A stretch of DNA of 64,000 bases, from assembly GCA_022790855.1 (NCBI GenBank), contig JAAVYA010000037.1:62001-126000 (forward strand). The letters are read 5' to 3'. The stretch is from Lachnospiraceae bacterium (GTDB lineage Bacteria; Bacillota; Clostridia; Lachnospirales; Lachnospiraceae). The notes beneath the pieces were generated by a model. That model was not told where the DNA came from, searched no databases, and saw only the letters and a list, made by a program, of their open reading frames with translations. A program made the position numbers and the translations under genes. Positions 9,624 through 17,498 of this stretch are shown here, in pieces (position 1 is the first letter of the stretch; each line of letters begins with the position of its first letter).

Positions 9624-10928
9624 TTGACTTATGAAGAAACGGTGTCCTATATTTTGGACATCCCCAGATTTACAAAAAAGAATGAGCCCCAGCATACCAG
9701 AGAGTTTATGGAGCGGCTGGGAAATCCCCAAGAACAGTTTCCTTCTGTCCATGTGGCCGGGAGCAATGGAAAAGGCAGTGTCTGTGCGTTTCTAAGCAGT
9801 ATATTGAGGGAGAGCGGTTTGCGTACGGGGATGTTTGCATCGCCTCACTTGACGGATATCCGGGAGCGGTTTTTAATAAACGGGCAGCCCTGCACCAGAG
9901 AGCAGTTTTTGGAAGCGGAGCAATTTGTACGGCGCACGGTCGTCCGGATGCAGAAGGAAGGAATGCCCCACCCTACGTTCTTTGAGTATTTGTTTGGCGT
10001 TGGGATGGTTCTTTTTTGGAAGGAAGGAGTCGAGTGCGCTGTTTTAGAAACCGGATTGGGGGGACGCTTGGATGCCACAAATGTGGTCAGGCATCCGATT
10101 CTTACGATTCTTACATCCATCAGCCTGGAGCATACGGAGATTTTGGGAAATACCATAGAACAGATTGCGGCAGAAAAAGCAGGAATCATTAAGAAAGGTG
10201 TTCCGGTTCTTTTTGACGGAAATGAGCCCTTAGCGGAACCCGTCATAAGAAATGCTGTCGGGAAGAATCAGGCTCCCGTGACAAAGGTTTCTTGGGAGGA
10301 CATTAAAATTTTATTAAACGATGGAAAAAACATTGATTTTTCCATGGATTGTGGGTATGATGTTACTAATATCCGGATTCCATTTCCAGCCAAATACCAG
10401 GCGATGAATGCGGCTCTTGCTCTGGCGGCCGTTCCGTTTCTGAGAAGAAAGTTTGAGATTTCCAACGAAGCGGTTTTACAGGGATTTCGGAAGGCGTCCT
10501 GGCCAGGAAGAATGGAGGAGACAGAACCGGAGGTATACATGGACGGCGCCCATAATGTTTCCGGCATACGGGGGTTCTTGGAGGCGGTGGACAGTCTGGC
10601 GAAATGCCCGTCCATTTTGCTTTTTTCCATGGTACAGGAGAAAGATTATGAAGAGGCGTCCCGTCTCCTTTGCCAGAAGGATAGGTGGGAGCGGATCATT
10701 CTGACAAAAATCAGCGGCAATGCCAGAGCCTTGGATCCGGAGTGTTTGAAATCATGTATGCTCCGGGAGCTTTCCCGGGCTGGGAAGCATATTCCGGTTT
10801 TGGTGATAGAATGTCCCAGGGAAGCTTATCGGGAGGCCATGGAACAAAAAAAGCCGGGACAGAAGCTGTTTTGCGCAGGTTCCTTGTATTTGATTGGGGA
10901 GCTGAAGAATATTGCAGCAGGAACATAA
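9624..10928 (+). CDS. folC: Folylpolyglutamate synthase / dihydrofolate synthase
   Basis: A 434-residue Mur-ligase family enzyme that adds glutamate to folates in the cytoplasm and may also make dihydrofolate from dihydropteroate. The ATP-binding loop is AGSNGKGSVCAF near residues 44-55, followed by LETGLGGRLDATN and the conserved EHTEILGNT and AAEKAGIIK motifs. The initiation codon is TTG; the protein then reads MTYEETVSYI, the usual start of clostridial FolC, and the nearby ATG at 9631 is out of frame. GAGTGGTG at 9609-9616 is the likely ribosome binding site. It leads a run of three genes (small protein, TPR protein) in the same direction. Confidence 0.95.
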   Translation: MTYEETVSYILDIPRFTKKNEPQHTREFMERLGNPQEQFPSVHVAGSNGKGSVCAFLSSILRESGLRTGMFASPHLTDIRERFLINGQPCTREQFLEAEQFVRRTVVRMQKEGMPHPTFFEYLFGVGMVLFWKEGVECAVLETGLGGRLDATNVVRHPILTILTSISLEHTEILGNTIEQIAAEKAGIIKKGVPVLFDGNEPLAEPVIRNAVGKNQAPVTKVSWEDIKILLNDGKNIDFSMDCGYDVTNIRIPFPAKYQAMNAALALAAVPFLRRKFEISNEAVLQGFRKASWPGRMEETEPEVYMDGAHNVSGIRGFLEAVDSLAKCPSILLFSMVQEKDYEEASRLLCQKDRWERIILTKISGNARALDPECLKSCMLRELSRAGKHIPVLVIECPREAYREAMEQKKPGQKLFCAGSLYLIGELKNIAAGT

Positions 10929-10961
10929 ACAATCATGTAAAGATGGCAGGAGGTCAAAAGA

Positions 10962-11102
10962 TTGATAGATTTTGAAGAAGAATTAAAGAAATTTCAGCCC
11001 AGCTTAGAGGTGGAAGAGGTGGAGGAAGCCATATACAGCCACGATTTGACAGATATGACAGATATTTTGCAGGAAATGTTTAAGGAAGTGAGAAAGAAAT
11101 AG
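10962..11102 (+). CDS. Small acidic protein, 46 aa
   Basis: A short gene between folC and the TPR gene. A perfect AGGAGG (10948-10953) is placed 8 bases before a TTG start, and the product begins MIDFEEELKKFQPSLEVEEV, continues with an acidic stretch and ends with a basic tail EVRKK. The stop is TAG at 11100-11102, 12 bases before the next start, so the three genes look co-transcribed. I do not recognise the family. The strong ribosome binding site and regular spacing argue that it is translated. The low-complexity helix-forming composition suggests a small adaptor or regulatory protein, but no function can be assigned. Confidence 0.6.
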   Translation: MIDFEEELKKFQPSLEVEEVEEAIYSHDLTDMTDILQEMFKEVRKK

Positions 11103-11114
11103 AAAGGAAATTGT

Positions 11115-12500
11115 ATGGAATGTATGAAATGTGGTTCAGCTCTGGGACGGGAGGACTACTGCCCTGCCTGCGGAGCTGATGTAAAACTGTACAAACGGAT
11201 TATCTATACCTCTAACCGCTATTATAATGAAGGATTAAAGCAGGCAAAAATGCGGAATCTGTCCGGTGCGGCGGAGAATTTAAGAAGCAGCCTGAAATTT
11301 TATAAGCTGAATATGGCAGCCCGCAATTTATTGGGGCTGGTTTATTTTGAAATGGGAGAGACGGTGGACGCCATCAGTGAGTGGGTGATCAGCCGAAATC
11401 TGATGCCGGAGGATAAGCTGGCAGAGAAGTATCTGGCGGCGGTGCAGTCCAACGGGAATAAGCTGGAGGCGCTGAATCAGACGATTAAAAAGTATAATCA
11501 GGCTTTGGTATATTGTCGTCAGGACAGTAAAGATTTGGCGACAATCCAGCTAAAAAAGGTGTTGTCACTGAATCCCCGAATGGTGAAGGGGCATCAACTG
11601 CTGGCGCTTCTCTATATGGAAGAAGGAAAATATGAGCATGCCAAAAAAGCTTTGAACCAGGCTCAGAAGATTGATACCGGGAATCTTACCACATTTCGGT
11701 ATCTGCAGGAAGTCAACAGCCGCCTGGGGGAGCCGTCTTCCCGAAAAGAAGGCCGGAAAGAAAAGGAAGAGACGGTGGCTTACCGAAGCGGCAATGAGAC
11801 GATCATCAATCCGGCAAATTTCAAAGATCGTTCCGCTATTGGTACGATATTAAATATCATCTTGGGAATAGCCATCGGCGCTTTGGCCACCTGGTTTTTG
11901 ATCATACCGAGTATGCGTCAAGATGCGACCGGTGAGACCAATCAGGCGGTTCGGGAAGCCAATGACACGATCAGTACGAAGAATCAGACCATTAAGACCC
12001 TGGAAGGCCAGGTGGAGGAGTTGAAGTCCCAGGTAAAAGAACTGGAGGGTGACAAGGATGAGAGTAAAGCCTCGGTGGCGTTATACGAGCAGCTTTTGAC
12101 GGCATATGACGCCTACGCCCAGAAGAATATGGAAGAATCCCAGAGACTTCTGGAAGGGTTGGACGCATCCGCTCTTACGGGAAAAGCGGCGGAAATTTAT
12201 GAGAGGATGACTACCCAGGTAGATGAAGAATATATTGCCACGATGTATCAGGAAGGCAGGGCTGCTTACCAATCGTCTAATTATGAAGAGGCGGCTCAGA
12301 AGCTGCAGCAGGTCGTGGATGCGGATGAGAATTATGACCAGGGATATGCGGTTTATTACCTGGCTCAGTCATACCGAAGAATGGAACAAAATGACCAGGC
12401 GGCCGTTTATTATCAGAGAGTCCTGGAACTTTTGCCAGGCACCCAAAGGGCCCGGACGGCAGAACAGTTTTTACAGGAGTACCAGGCGGCCCAGCAATAG
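11115..12500 (+). CDS. Zinc-ribbon TPR membrane protein
   Basis: A 461-residue protein. It opens with a zinc ribbon, CMKCG then CPACG (residues 3-20), followed by tetratricopeptide-type helices (LEALNQ, LKKVLSLNPRMVKGHQLLALLYMEEGKYEHAKKALNQA region) to about residue 210. A single membrane segment lies at about residues 238-262 (ILNIILGIAIGALATWFLI), then a coiled coil (residues 285-325) and C-terminal TPRs (SNYEEAAQKLQQVVDADENY). The layout places the zinc ribbon in the cytoplasm and the second TPR set probably outside. It is the last gene of the folC unit and is followed by a terminator. A scaffold role is plausible; the partner is unknown. Confidence 0.8.
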   Translation: MECMKCGSALGREDYCPACGADVKLYKRIIYTSNRYYNEGLKQAKMRNLSGAAENLRSSLKFYKLNMAARNLLGLVYFEMGETVDAISEWVISRNLMPEDKLAEKYLAAVQSNGNKLEALNQTIKKYNQALVYCRQDSKDLATIQLKKVLSLNPRMVKGHQLLALLYMEEGKYEHAKKALNQAQKIDTGNLTTFRYLQEVNSRLGEPSSRKEGRKEKEETVAYRSGNETIINPANFKDRSAIGTILNIILGIAIGALATWFLIIPSMRQDATGETNQAVREANDTISTKNQTIKTLEGQVEELKSQVKELEGDKDESKASVALYEQLLTAYDAYAQKNMEESQRLLEGLDASALTGKAAEIYERMTTQVDEEYIATMYQEGRAAYQSSNYEEAAQKLQQVVDADENYDQGYAVYYLAQSYRRMEQNDQAAVYYQRVLELLPGTQRARTAEQFLQEYQAAQQ

Positions 12501-12520
12501 TAAATGATCATAACACTTAC

Positions 12521-12547
12521 AAAAGACGTCAATATTTGGCGTCTTTT
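12521..12547 (+). terminator. Terminator of the folC-TPR unit
   Basis: A 10-bp stem (AAAAGACGTC with GGCGTCTTTT, one G-T pair) around a 7-base loop, ending in TTTTATT. Confidence 0.75.
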
Positions 12548-12549
12548 AT

Positions 12550-12636
12550 TATGCGCAGGACCGCATATGGGAATTTGCTGTTGACACAGCATGCGAACCG
12601 CGTGGCGAATAGGGGAAAACCTTCCCTATTCGATTT
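12550..12636 (+). repeat. Structured repeat, copy B
   Basis: The second copy of the element at 5142-5231, again starting right after a terminator and ending about 17 bases before a ribosome binding site, here that of spoIIAA. The inner GCTG/CAGC hairpin and the terminal hairpin GAATAGGGGAA/TTCCCTATTC are kept. The outer GGACCGCAT/ATGCGAACC stem has two mismatches compared with copy A. Confidence 0.7.
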
Positions 12637-12667
12637 ACATAGAAAAAGCTTGATAGGAGGAACTGTT

Positions 12668-12976
12668 ATGGAGCATAAGTTTGAGCGTGAGACAGGAACG
12701 CTGCGGGTACAAATGCCAAGAGAATTGGATCATCATTCTGCAGAAACGCTGCGCCAGGAGACGGACGCGCTGCTGATCAAATATCCGGTACGCAGTATTG
12801 TATTTGATTTTCAAGATACCGTTTTTATGGATAGCTCCGGGATCGGAGTGATTCTGGGCAGATGCAGGAATTTGAAGTTTGCCGGAGGACAAGCAATAGC
12901 AGTCCATTTAAACCAGCAGATACAGAAGATTTTTCAGGTATCTGGGCTACATAAAGTGATCGAAGTGATGCTGTAA
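12668..12976 (+). CDS. spoIIAA: Anti-sigma-F factor antagonist SpoIIAA
   Basis: A 102-residue STAS-domain protein that, when unphosphorylated, displaces SpoIIAB from sigma-F in the forespore. The phosphorylated serine lies in MDSSGIGVILGR (second Ser, residue 57), and the C-terminal helix matches the family. The start ATG at 12668 follows ATAGGAGG; the frame is open further upstream but that part crosses the repeat and terminator and is not coding. It is the first gene of the spoIIAA-spoIIAB-sigF operon, with 13 bases to the next gene. In Bacillus the operon is driven by sigma-H and Spo0A-P; I could not identify a convincing sigma-H promoter here. Confidence 0.95.
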   Translation: MEHKFERETGTLRVQMPRELDHHSAETLRQETDALLIKYPVRSIVFDFQDTVFMDSSGIGVILGRCRNLKFAGGQAIAVHLNQQIQKIFQVSGLHKVIEVML

Positions 12977-12989
12977 GGAGGAGGAGCAA

Positions 12990-13412
12990 GTGAAAAAAGA
13001 AATGAAAATGGAATTTTCGTCCCAATCGGAAAATGAAGGGTTTGCCAGGGTTGCCGTAGGAGCCTTTATTGCCGGGCTGAATCCTACGGTGGACGAATTG
13101 GCGGATATTAAGACGGCAGTTTCCGAGGCGGTGACCAATGCAATTATCCACGGTTATGAGCAAAAGGAAGGAAAAGTGTGGATTACTTGTGAAATTGACG
13201 GGCAGGATGTGGAAATTTGTGTCATTGACAACGGGAAAGGGATTGTGGATATCGACAAAGCCCGGGAACCTTTGTATACTACGAAGCCGGAGCTGGAACG
13301 TTCCGGTATGGGTTTTACCTTTATGGAGGCATTTATGGATGAAGTATGGGTAGCGTCGGCAGTCAATCAGGGAACACGTGTTACCATGAAAAAAAGAATT
13401 GAAAGGGCATGA
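12990..13412 (+). CDS. spoIIAB: Anti-sigma-F factor / serine kinase SpoIIAB
   Basis: A 140-residue GHKL-type kinase that binds and holds sigma-F and phosphorylates SpoIIAA. The N box reads AVSEAVTNAIIHGYE, the ATP lid has VIDNGKGIVDIDKAREP, and the C-terminal GMGFTFMEAFMDEV and GTRVTMKK match the family. Initiation is at GTG after AAGGAGGAGGAG. It lies between spoIIAA and sigF with only 3 bases before the sigF start, which fits the tight stoichiometric coupling known for this operon. The length is close to the 146 residues of the Bacillus protein. Confidence 0.96.
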   Translation: MKKEMKMEFSSQSENEGFARVAVGAFIAGLNPTVDELADIKTAVSEAVTNAIIHGYEQKEGKVWITCEIDGQDVEICVIDNGKGIVDIDKAREPLYTTKPELERSGMGFTFMEAFMDEVWVASAVNQGTRVTMKKRIERA

Positions 13413-13415
13413 GAC

Positions 13416-14135
13416 ATGGAAGAGACCATCGCTTTGATCGAACGGTCGCACAGAGGAGATAAAGAAGCGAGGGACAAGCTGGTACAGAATAATTTGGGGC
13501 TGGTATGGAGCATCGTAAAACGGTTTGAAAACCGGGGATATGATTTAGAGGATTTGTTTCAGATCGGCAGTATCGGATTGATGAAGGCCATTGATAAATT
13601 TGACACAACTTTTGAGGTGAAATTCTCCACCTATGCGGTTCCTATGATCACCGGGGAGATCAAACGTTTTTTAAGAGACGACGGAATGTTGAAGGTTAGC
13701 CGGGGGTTAAAGGAATGTGCAGCTAAAATTGCTTCTGCCAGGAGCCGGCTGCAAAAAGAGCTGGGGAGGGATGTTACGCTGCTGGAGCTGGAGGAAGCTA
13801 CCGGAATCCGGCGGGAGGAAATCGTGATGGCTCTGGAAGCCAGCGTGGAGGTGGAATCTATCTATAAGTCCATTCACCAGCCGGATGGGAACGAGGTTTG
13901 CCTTGTAGACCGGCTTGTGGAAAAAGGAAATGAAAATGAAAAGCTGCTGGACCAGATGCTTTTGCACCAGTTGATGGCACAGTTGGAGGGGACGGAACGG
14001 GAGTTGATCATACAACGGTATTTTCAGGAGAAAACCCAGGTGGAGGTGGCGAAAAGTTTAGGATTAAGCCAGGTGCAGGTCAGCCGTCTGGAGAAGAAGA
14101 TCCTGCTTCATCTGCGCAAGCTGGCGGGGGCATAA
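13416..14135 (+). CDS. sigF: RNA polymerase sigma-F factor
   Basis: A 239-residue sigma-70 family factor that directs early forespore transcription. Region 2 shows NNLGLVWSIVKRFENRGYDL and DLFQIGSIGLMKAIDKFD, with FSTYAVPMITGEIKRFLRDD completing 2.3-2.4; region 4 ends EVAKSLGLSQVQVSRLEKKI. The short region 1 and the order behind spoIIAA-AB distinguish it from sigma-G and sigma-E. Start ATG at 13416 nearly abuts the spoIIAB stop. It is held inactive by SpoIIAB until SpoIIAA is dephosphorylated. The spoVA genes follow under a separate sigma-G-like promoter. Confidence 0.97.
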   Translation: MEETIALIERSHRGDKEARDKLVQNNLGLVWSIVKRFENRGYDLEDLFQIGSIGLMKAIDKFDTTFEVKFSTYAVPMITGEIKRFLRDDGMLKVSRGLKECAAKIASARSRLQKELGRDVTLLELEEATGIRREEIVMALEASVEVESIYKSIHQPDGNEVCLVDRLVEKGNENEKLLDQMLLHQLMAQLEGTERELIIQRYFQEKTQVEVAKSLGLSQVQVSRLEKKILLHLRKLAGA

Positions 14136-14157
14136 AAAAGTTGCCTGATCTGCAGTT

Positions 14158-14186
14158 GCATAATTTGTGAAAAAGTACTCATACTA
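14158..14186 (+). promoter_or_regulatory. Sigma-G-type promoter of the spoVA genes
   Basis: GCATA at 14158-14162 and CATACTA at 14180-14186 are separated by 17 bases. These match the Bacillus forespore sigma-G consensus (GHATR, CATNNTA). It lies 31 bases before the first gene of the spoVA unit, which is sigma-G dependent in Bacillus. Confidence 0.7.
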
Positions 14187-14216
14187 CACCCAAAGAATAA
14201 AAAAGGAAGTGAGTGT

Positions 14217-14393
14217 ATGAGCCATAAATTATACCGGGTGTGTCTGCTGTCGTTGCTGATCATAGCCATTGTGGGCGGTATTTTCTATTATTTGAATTAC
14301 GTGCAGGATCAGTCGGATATTACGGAAGGGACGCTGGTGCGCCAGACAGAGGAGATACTGGCAGGAGGCAGTGGAAACGAGGGCCTGTCATGA
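14217..14393 (+). CDS. Small single-pass membrane protein, 58 aa
   Basis: An ORF with an ATG after AAAAGGAAGTGAG. The product starts MSHKLYRVCLL and has one hydrophobic segment at about residues 8-26 (CLLSLLIIAIVGGIFYYLN), then an acidic, glycine-containing tail of about 30 residues. Its TGA stop overlaps the spoVAA ATG in an ATGA junction, so the two are translationally coupled, and the sigma-G-type promoter precedes it. It is therefore probably a forespore membrane protein expressed with the SpoVA channel. I do not recognise the family. Confidence 0.7.
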   Translation: MSHKLYRVCLLSLLIIAIVGGIFYYLNYVQDQSDITEGTLVRQTEEILAGGSGNEGLS

Positions 14394-15031
14394 GCGAAAC
14401 CTTATATATCAAAATTGACCGGAATGTAAAGGTAACAAAGCCTGGGGTCACCTTAAAGGACATCGCCAGCTTAACTTGTACCAATGAAGCTGTGGTAAAT
14501 AAGCTTAAAACCATGAAAGTGTATCAGTTCCGGGAACCAATCTCCGGCAAAAAGGCGAAATCGTCCATAGAGGTTTTTTCTGTCTTAAAAATTATTCAGC
14601 TTATTGGAACAGAATATCCAAATCTGGATGTGGAAAATATTGGCGAGCCGGATTTTGTTCTGGAGTATATCCCCAAAGAAGAGCCGAAATGGCTGGGGTA
14701 TTTGAAGGCTGGATTGCTGTGTATTTTAATCTTCTTTGGATCTGCATTTACAATTATGACTTTTAATAATGATGTGGGAGTAGCAGATGTATTTGCAAAG
14801 TTCTACCAGCAGGTAATGGGGAAAGCCTCCAATGGATTCACCCCTTTGGAAGTCTGCTACTCCATCGGCCTGGGCCTTGGAATTTTGATCTTTTTTAATC
14901 ACTTCGGACGCAAGAAAGTGACCCACGATCCCACGCCCATGCAGGTGCAGATGAGGATGTACGAACAGGATGTGGATACTACATTTATAGAAAACTGCAG
15001 CAGGAAAGGTACGGAAAATGATGTGGGCTAG
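14390..15031 (+). CDS. spoVAA: Stage V sporulation protein AA
   Basis: A 213-residue protein of the SpoVAA family, part of the forespore inner-membrane machinery that moves dipicolinic acid in sporulation and out in germination. The soluble N-terminal part begins MSETLYIKIDRNVKVTKPGV and two membrane segments follow near residues 105-125 and 155-175. The C-terminal tail carries YEQDVDTTFIEN. The ATG at 14390 overlaps the stop of the small gene before it, and its 3' end overlaps spoVAB by 14 bases. In this genome spoVAA-AB-AC are contiguous, but spoVAD and spoVAE lie 6 kb further on. Confidence 0.93.
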   Translation: MSETLYIKIDRNVKVTKPGVTLKDIASLTCTNEAVVNKLKTMKVYQFREPISGKKAKSSIEVFSVLKIIQLIGTEYPNLDVENIGEPDFVLEYIPKEEPKWLGYLKAGLLCILIFFGSAFTIMTFNNDVGVADVFAKFYQQVMGKASNGFTPLEVCYSIGLGLGILIFFNHFGRKKVTHDPTPMQVQMRMYEQDVDTTFIENCSRKGTENDVG

Positions 15032-15443
15032 GGAAATCATGTTGGGGTTTTTGGGATTGGCCAGTGGATTTGCCGTGTCGGCGGCTGTATTTGCCTTTGT
15101 GATAACTCTGGGGATTATCCCCCGGTTTGCAGCCAAAAGTCGCACCAGCAGCCATATTCTTACCTATGAAAACGCAATTTTCTTAGGGGGAGTCTGTGGC
15201 AACCTGATTTCTGTTTTTGGGTTTTGCCTTCCTTTCGGATTAGGGCTGTTATGTATTTTCGGGTTGTCGGCAGGTATTTATACCGGTTGCCTTGCGGTAG
15301 CGTTGGCAGAGATTCTTAACACCTTCCCTATTATGTTTCGGAGGACGAAGATGAAGGAAGGACAGAATTGGGTGCTTGTGGCTATGGCGTTGGGCAAAAT
15401 GGCGGGGGCCTTTTATTTTTATGCAAATCATATGGCAAAATAA
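15018..15443 (+). CDS. spoVAB: Stage V sporulation protein AB
   Basis: A 141-residue membrane protein with about four hydrophobic segments (LGFLGLASGFAVSAAVFAFV, then segments near residues 48-70 and 74-98, and a last one near 118-135). The conserved AEILNTFPIMFRR motif is the mark of SpoVAB. It begins inside the 3' end of spoVAA, so translation is coupled. It is required with the other SpoVA proteins for dipicolinate uptake into the forespore. spoVAC follows after 44 bases with its own ribosome binding site. Confidence 0.93.
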   Translation: MMWAREIMLGFLGLASGFAVSAAVFAFVITLGIIPRFAAKSRTSSHILTYENAIFLGGVCGNLISVFGFCLPFGLGLLCIFGLSAGIYTGCLAVALAEILNTFPIMFRRTKMKEGQNWVLVAMALGKMAGAFYFYANHMAK

Positions 15444-15487
15444 GGCGCAGCAAGAGGCGTCGCATGAAATAGGAAAGGAGACAATTG

Positions 15488-15955
15488 ATGACTAAGGAAG
15501 AACAACAACAGCAGCAACAGGAATACAATGCATATGTAAAACAGGTGACGCCCACCCATTCCCTGTGGGCAAATATGGCGAAAGCTTTTTTGGTTGGAGG
15601 AATCATCTGCACCATCGGACAGGTGATTTTGAATATTGCAGGAAATATGGGGCTGGATCAGGAGACGGCAGGATCCTGGAACAGCATGATTTTGATTTTT
15701 TCCAGTATTCTCTTGACGGGGCTGAATATCTATCCTTCTATAGCAAAGTGGGGAGGAGCAGGGGCCTTGGTGCCAATTACCGGGTTTGCCAATTCAGTAG
15801 CCGCTCCGGCCATCGAATTTAAGAAGGAAGGGCAGGTCTTCGGAATTGGGTGTAAGATTTTTACGATTGCCGGGCCGGTGATTTTGTATGGGATTTTTAC
15901 TAGCTGGGTGCTGGGGCTCATTTATTGGGCGCTTAAAATGTTTGGGGTATTCTAA
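15488..15955 (+). CDS. spoVAC: Stage V sporulation protein AC
   Basis: A 155-residue membrane protein that in Bacillus acts as a mechanosensitive-type channel for dipicolinate release. A Gln-rich start (MTKEEQQQQQQEYNAYVKQ) is followed by TPTHSLWANMAKAFLVGGII and further membrane helices; GGAGALVPITGFANSVAAPA is the family core motif and shares ancestry with SpoVAE. The ATG at 15488 follows AAAGGAGAC; a TTG directly before it is not needed. No spoVAD follows: the next genes belong to an unrelated block, and spoVAD resumes at 22121. Confidence 0.95.
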   Translation: MTKEEQQQQQQEYNAYVKQVTPTHSLWANMAKAFLVGGIICTIGQVILNIAGNMGLDQETAGSWNSMILIFSSILLTGLNIYPSIAKWGGAGALVPITGFANSVAAPAIEFKKEGQVFGIGCKIFTIAGPVILYGIFTSWVLGLIYWALKMFGVF

Positions 15956-16060
15956 AAAAATTTTGTCACAAAGGAAGTTTTGAGAGTGACATTTCCCAAT
16001 ACGGCGCTGTTGTATCTTCGAACCTATAAAAAGACACCGGATAAAAGAAGCGAATGAGCA

Positions 16061-16089
16061 TTGACTTGTCTTAGGAAAAAGGGTATATT
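16061..16089 (+). promoter_or_regulatory. Promoter of the SDR gene with an embedded motif
   Basis: TTGACT at 16061-16066 and TATATT at 16084-16089 with a 17-base spacer. The spacer contains TTGTCTTAGGAAA (16066-16078), nearly the same as TTGTCTTAGGACA upstream of the P-type ATPase gene at 17625-17637, suggesting a shared regulator site. Confidence 0.6.
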
Positions 16090-16158
16090 GTAAATAATGT
16101 GGCGCAAGCTGCAAAAATAGAAATCTTTTCAAGAAGATGCAGCAGAAGGGAGAAGAAC

Positions 16159-16959
16159 ATGGGAAATTTCAGTGGAAAGACAGTTATTATTACGGGTGCG
16201 GGAAGAGCCGTTTTGAGCGACGGCAGATGCGGTTCTATCGGGTACGGAATTGCAACAGCTTATGCGAAAGAAGGCGCGAACCTGGTGATCACCGGAAGAA
16301 ATATAAAGAAGCTGGAGGATGCCAAAGAGGAACTGGAGCGTGAGTATGGCGTAAAGGTTCTTTGGGTTCAGGCGGATGTTTCTGCCGGAGCAGATAATAA
16401 AGCAGTAGTAGAGAATGTGGTAAAACAGACGGTGGATACCTTTGGGGGAATTGACGTTTTGATTAACAATGCCCAGGCCTCGGCTTCCGGGGTTACCCTG
16501 GCGGATCATACCACCGAGCAATTTGATTTGGCGCTGTATTCCGGGCTTTATGCGGCATTTTATTACATGCAGGCATGCTATCCGTATTTGGCAAAAAGCA
16601 AGGGTTCTGTCATTAACTTTGCTTCCGGCGCAGGACTGTTCGGCAATTATGGACAGTGCGCGTATGCAGCAGCCAAAGAAGGGATTCGGGGCTTGACCCG
16701 TGTAGCCGCCACAGAGTGGGGCAAAGACGGCATCAATGTGAATGTAGTATGCCCTCTGGCCTGGACGGCACAGTTGGAGCAGTTCCAGAAAGCATATCCC
16801 GATGCATATGAGAAGAATGTCCATATTCCGCCTATGGGGCATCTGGGAGATTCCGAGCTGGAAATCGGCCGTGTCTGCGTACAGCTGGCTTCCCCGGACT
16901 TTAAGTTTATGACCGGTGAGACCATTACATTAGAGGGAGGACTGGGACTTCGCCCGTAA
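16159..16959 (+). CDS. Short-chain dehydrogenase, 12-alpha-HSDH-like
   Basis: A 266-residue classical SDR with an N-terminal Rossmann fold (VIITGAGRA, then GSIGYGIATAYAKEGANLV), NNAQASASG, a catalytic Ser in NFASGAG, and the active pair Tyr169/Lys173 in YAAAKEG. Its closest remembered relatives are clostridial NADP-dependent 12-alpha-hydroxysteroid dehydrogenases, which share YSGLYA-FYYM, NFASGAGLFGN, RVAATEWGKD-INVNVVCPLA and the LEGG end. That family oxidises the 12-hydroxyl of bile acids such as cholate. Compared with my memory of that enzyme, the cofactor loop carries an insertion of about seven residues (AVLSDGRC). Substrate specificity is inferred, not shown. The gene stands alone between a good promoter and a strong terminator. 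Confidence 0.8.
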   Translation: MGNFSGKTVIITGAGRAVLSDGRCGSIGYGIATAYAKEGANLVITGRNIKKLEDAKEELEREYGVKVLWVQADVSAGADNKAVVENVVKQTVDTFGGIDVLINNAQASASGVTLADHTTEQFDLALYSGLYAAFYYMQACYPYLAKSKGSVINFASGAGLFGNYGQCAYAAAKEGIRGLTRVAATEWGKDGINVNVVCPLAWTAQLEQFQKAYPDAYEKNVHIPPMGHLGDSELEIGRVCVQLASPDFKFMTGETITLEGGLGLRP

Positions 16960-17037
16960 CAAGGCCGGCCTCTCAAGCCCTTAGGGATTGAGAAGTCAGG
17001 GGGGGTGATGCGGACTTGCCCACTTTGTTTGAGAAGC

Positions 17038-17078
17038 AAAAAGCGGTTTGGAGAACATGACGCTCCAAACCGCTTTTT
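17038..17078. terminator. Bidirectional terminator between SDR and SnoaL-like genes
   Basis: A perfect 16-bp stem (AAAAAGCGGTTTGGAG and its complement) around a 9-base loop, flanked by A and T runs, so it serves both converging genes. Confidence 0.85.
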
Positions 17079-17129
17079 CATCCTCCGGGAATTGCTGAAA
17101 AGGAGATTTTTTCTTGAAATCAAGTAATC

Positions 17130-17498
17130 CTAAAATAGCCCGTTTCCATTGACTGGCTGAATGCCGCCGATGTCATGTTGTACACAATCCCAGTGCTCTG
17201 CCAGTTTGCCGTCCTCAATGCGGTACATATCGAAAACCTTGTTTTCCATGCCGTTGGCGCCCATGGTACATTTAAAAAATACCACCGCCATATCATCCTC
17301 GCACACAATTTTGGAGATTTCCATATGAGGCTTCATGGACAGGAATTTTTCGGCAAAGACTTTAAATCCTTCCTTTCCTTCCGGTACTTCCGGATTATGC
17401 TGCTTGTAATTGTCCAGCATGTAGTCGTCCAGATGGGACAAATCCCAGTGGTTGAATACTTCGTCATAAAATTTCAAAATCAGTTCTCTGTTTGTCAT
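17130..17498 (-). CDS. NTF2/SnoaL-like protein
   Basis: A 122-residue protein of the NTF2/SnoaL superfamily, small alpha+beta barrels that hold hydrophobic ligands or act as cyclases and isomerases. It starts MTNRELILKFYDEVFNHWD and shows YKQHNPEVPEGKEGFKVF and DMYRIEDGKLAEHWDCVQ, the pattern of the SnoaL-like ester cyclase group. The start at 17498 is chosen because GGAGG is 8 bases upstream; an ATG farther upstream lacks one. It converges with the SDR gene across a shared terminator and diverges from the P-type ATPase gene. The natural substrate is not evident. Confidence 0.8.
   Translation of the reverse strand: MTNRELILKFYDEVFNHWDLSHLDDYMLDNYKQHNPEVPEGKEGFKVFAEKFLSMKPHMEISKIVCEDDMAVVFFKCTMGANGMENKVFDMYRIEDGKLAEHWDCVQHDIGGIQPVNGNGLF

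Noticed and set aside
12557..12574. Possible sigma-H promoter (AGGA and GAAT) ahead of spoIIAA
   Set aside because: AGGA and GAAT are only 10 bases apart, too close for sigma-H, and the site lies inside the repeat element, whose other copy lacks both boxes.
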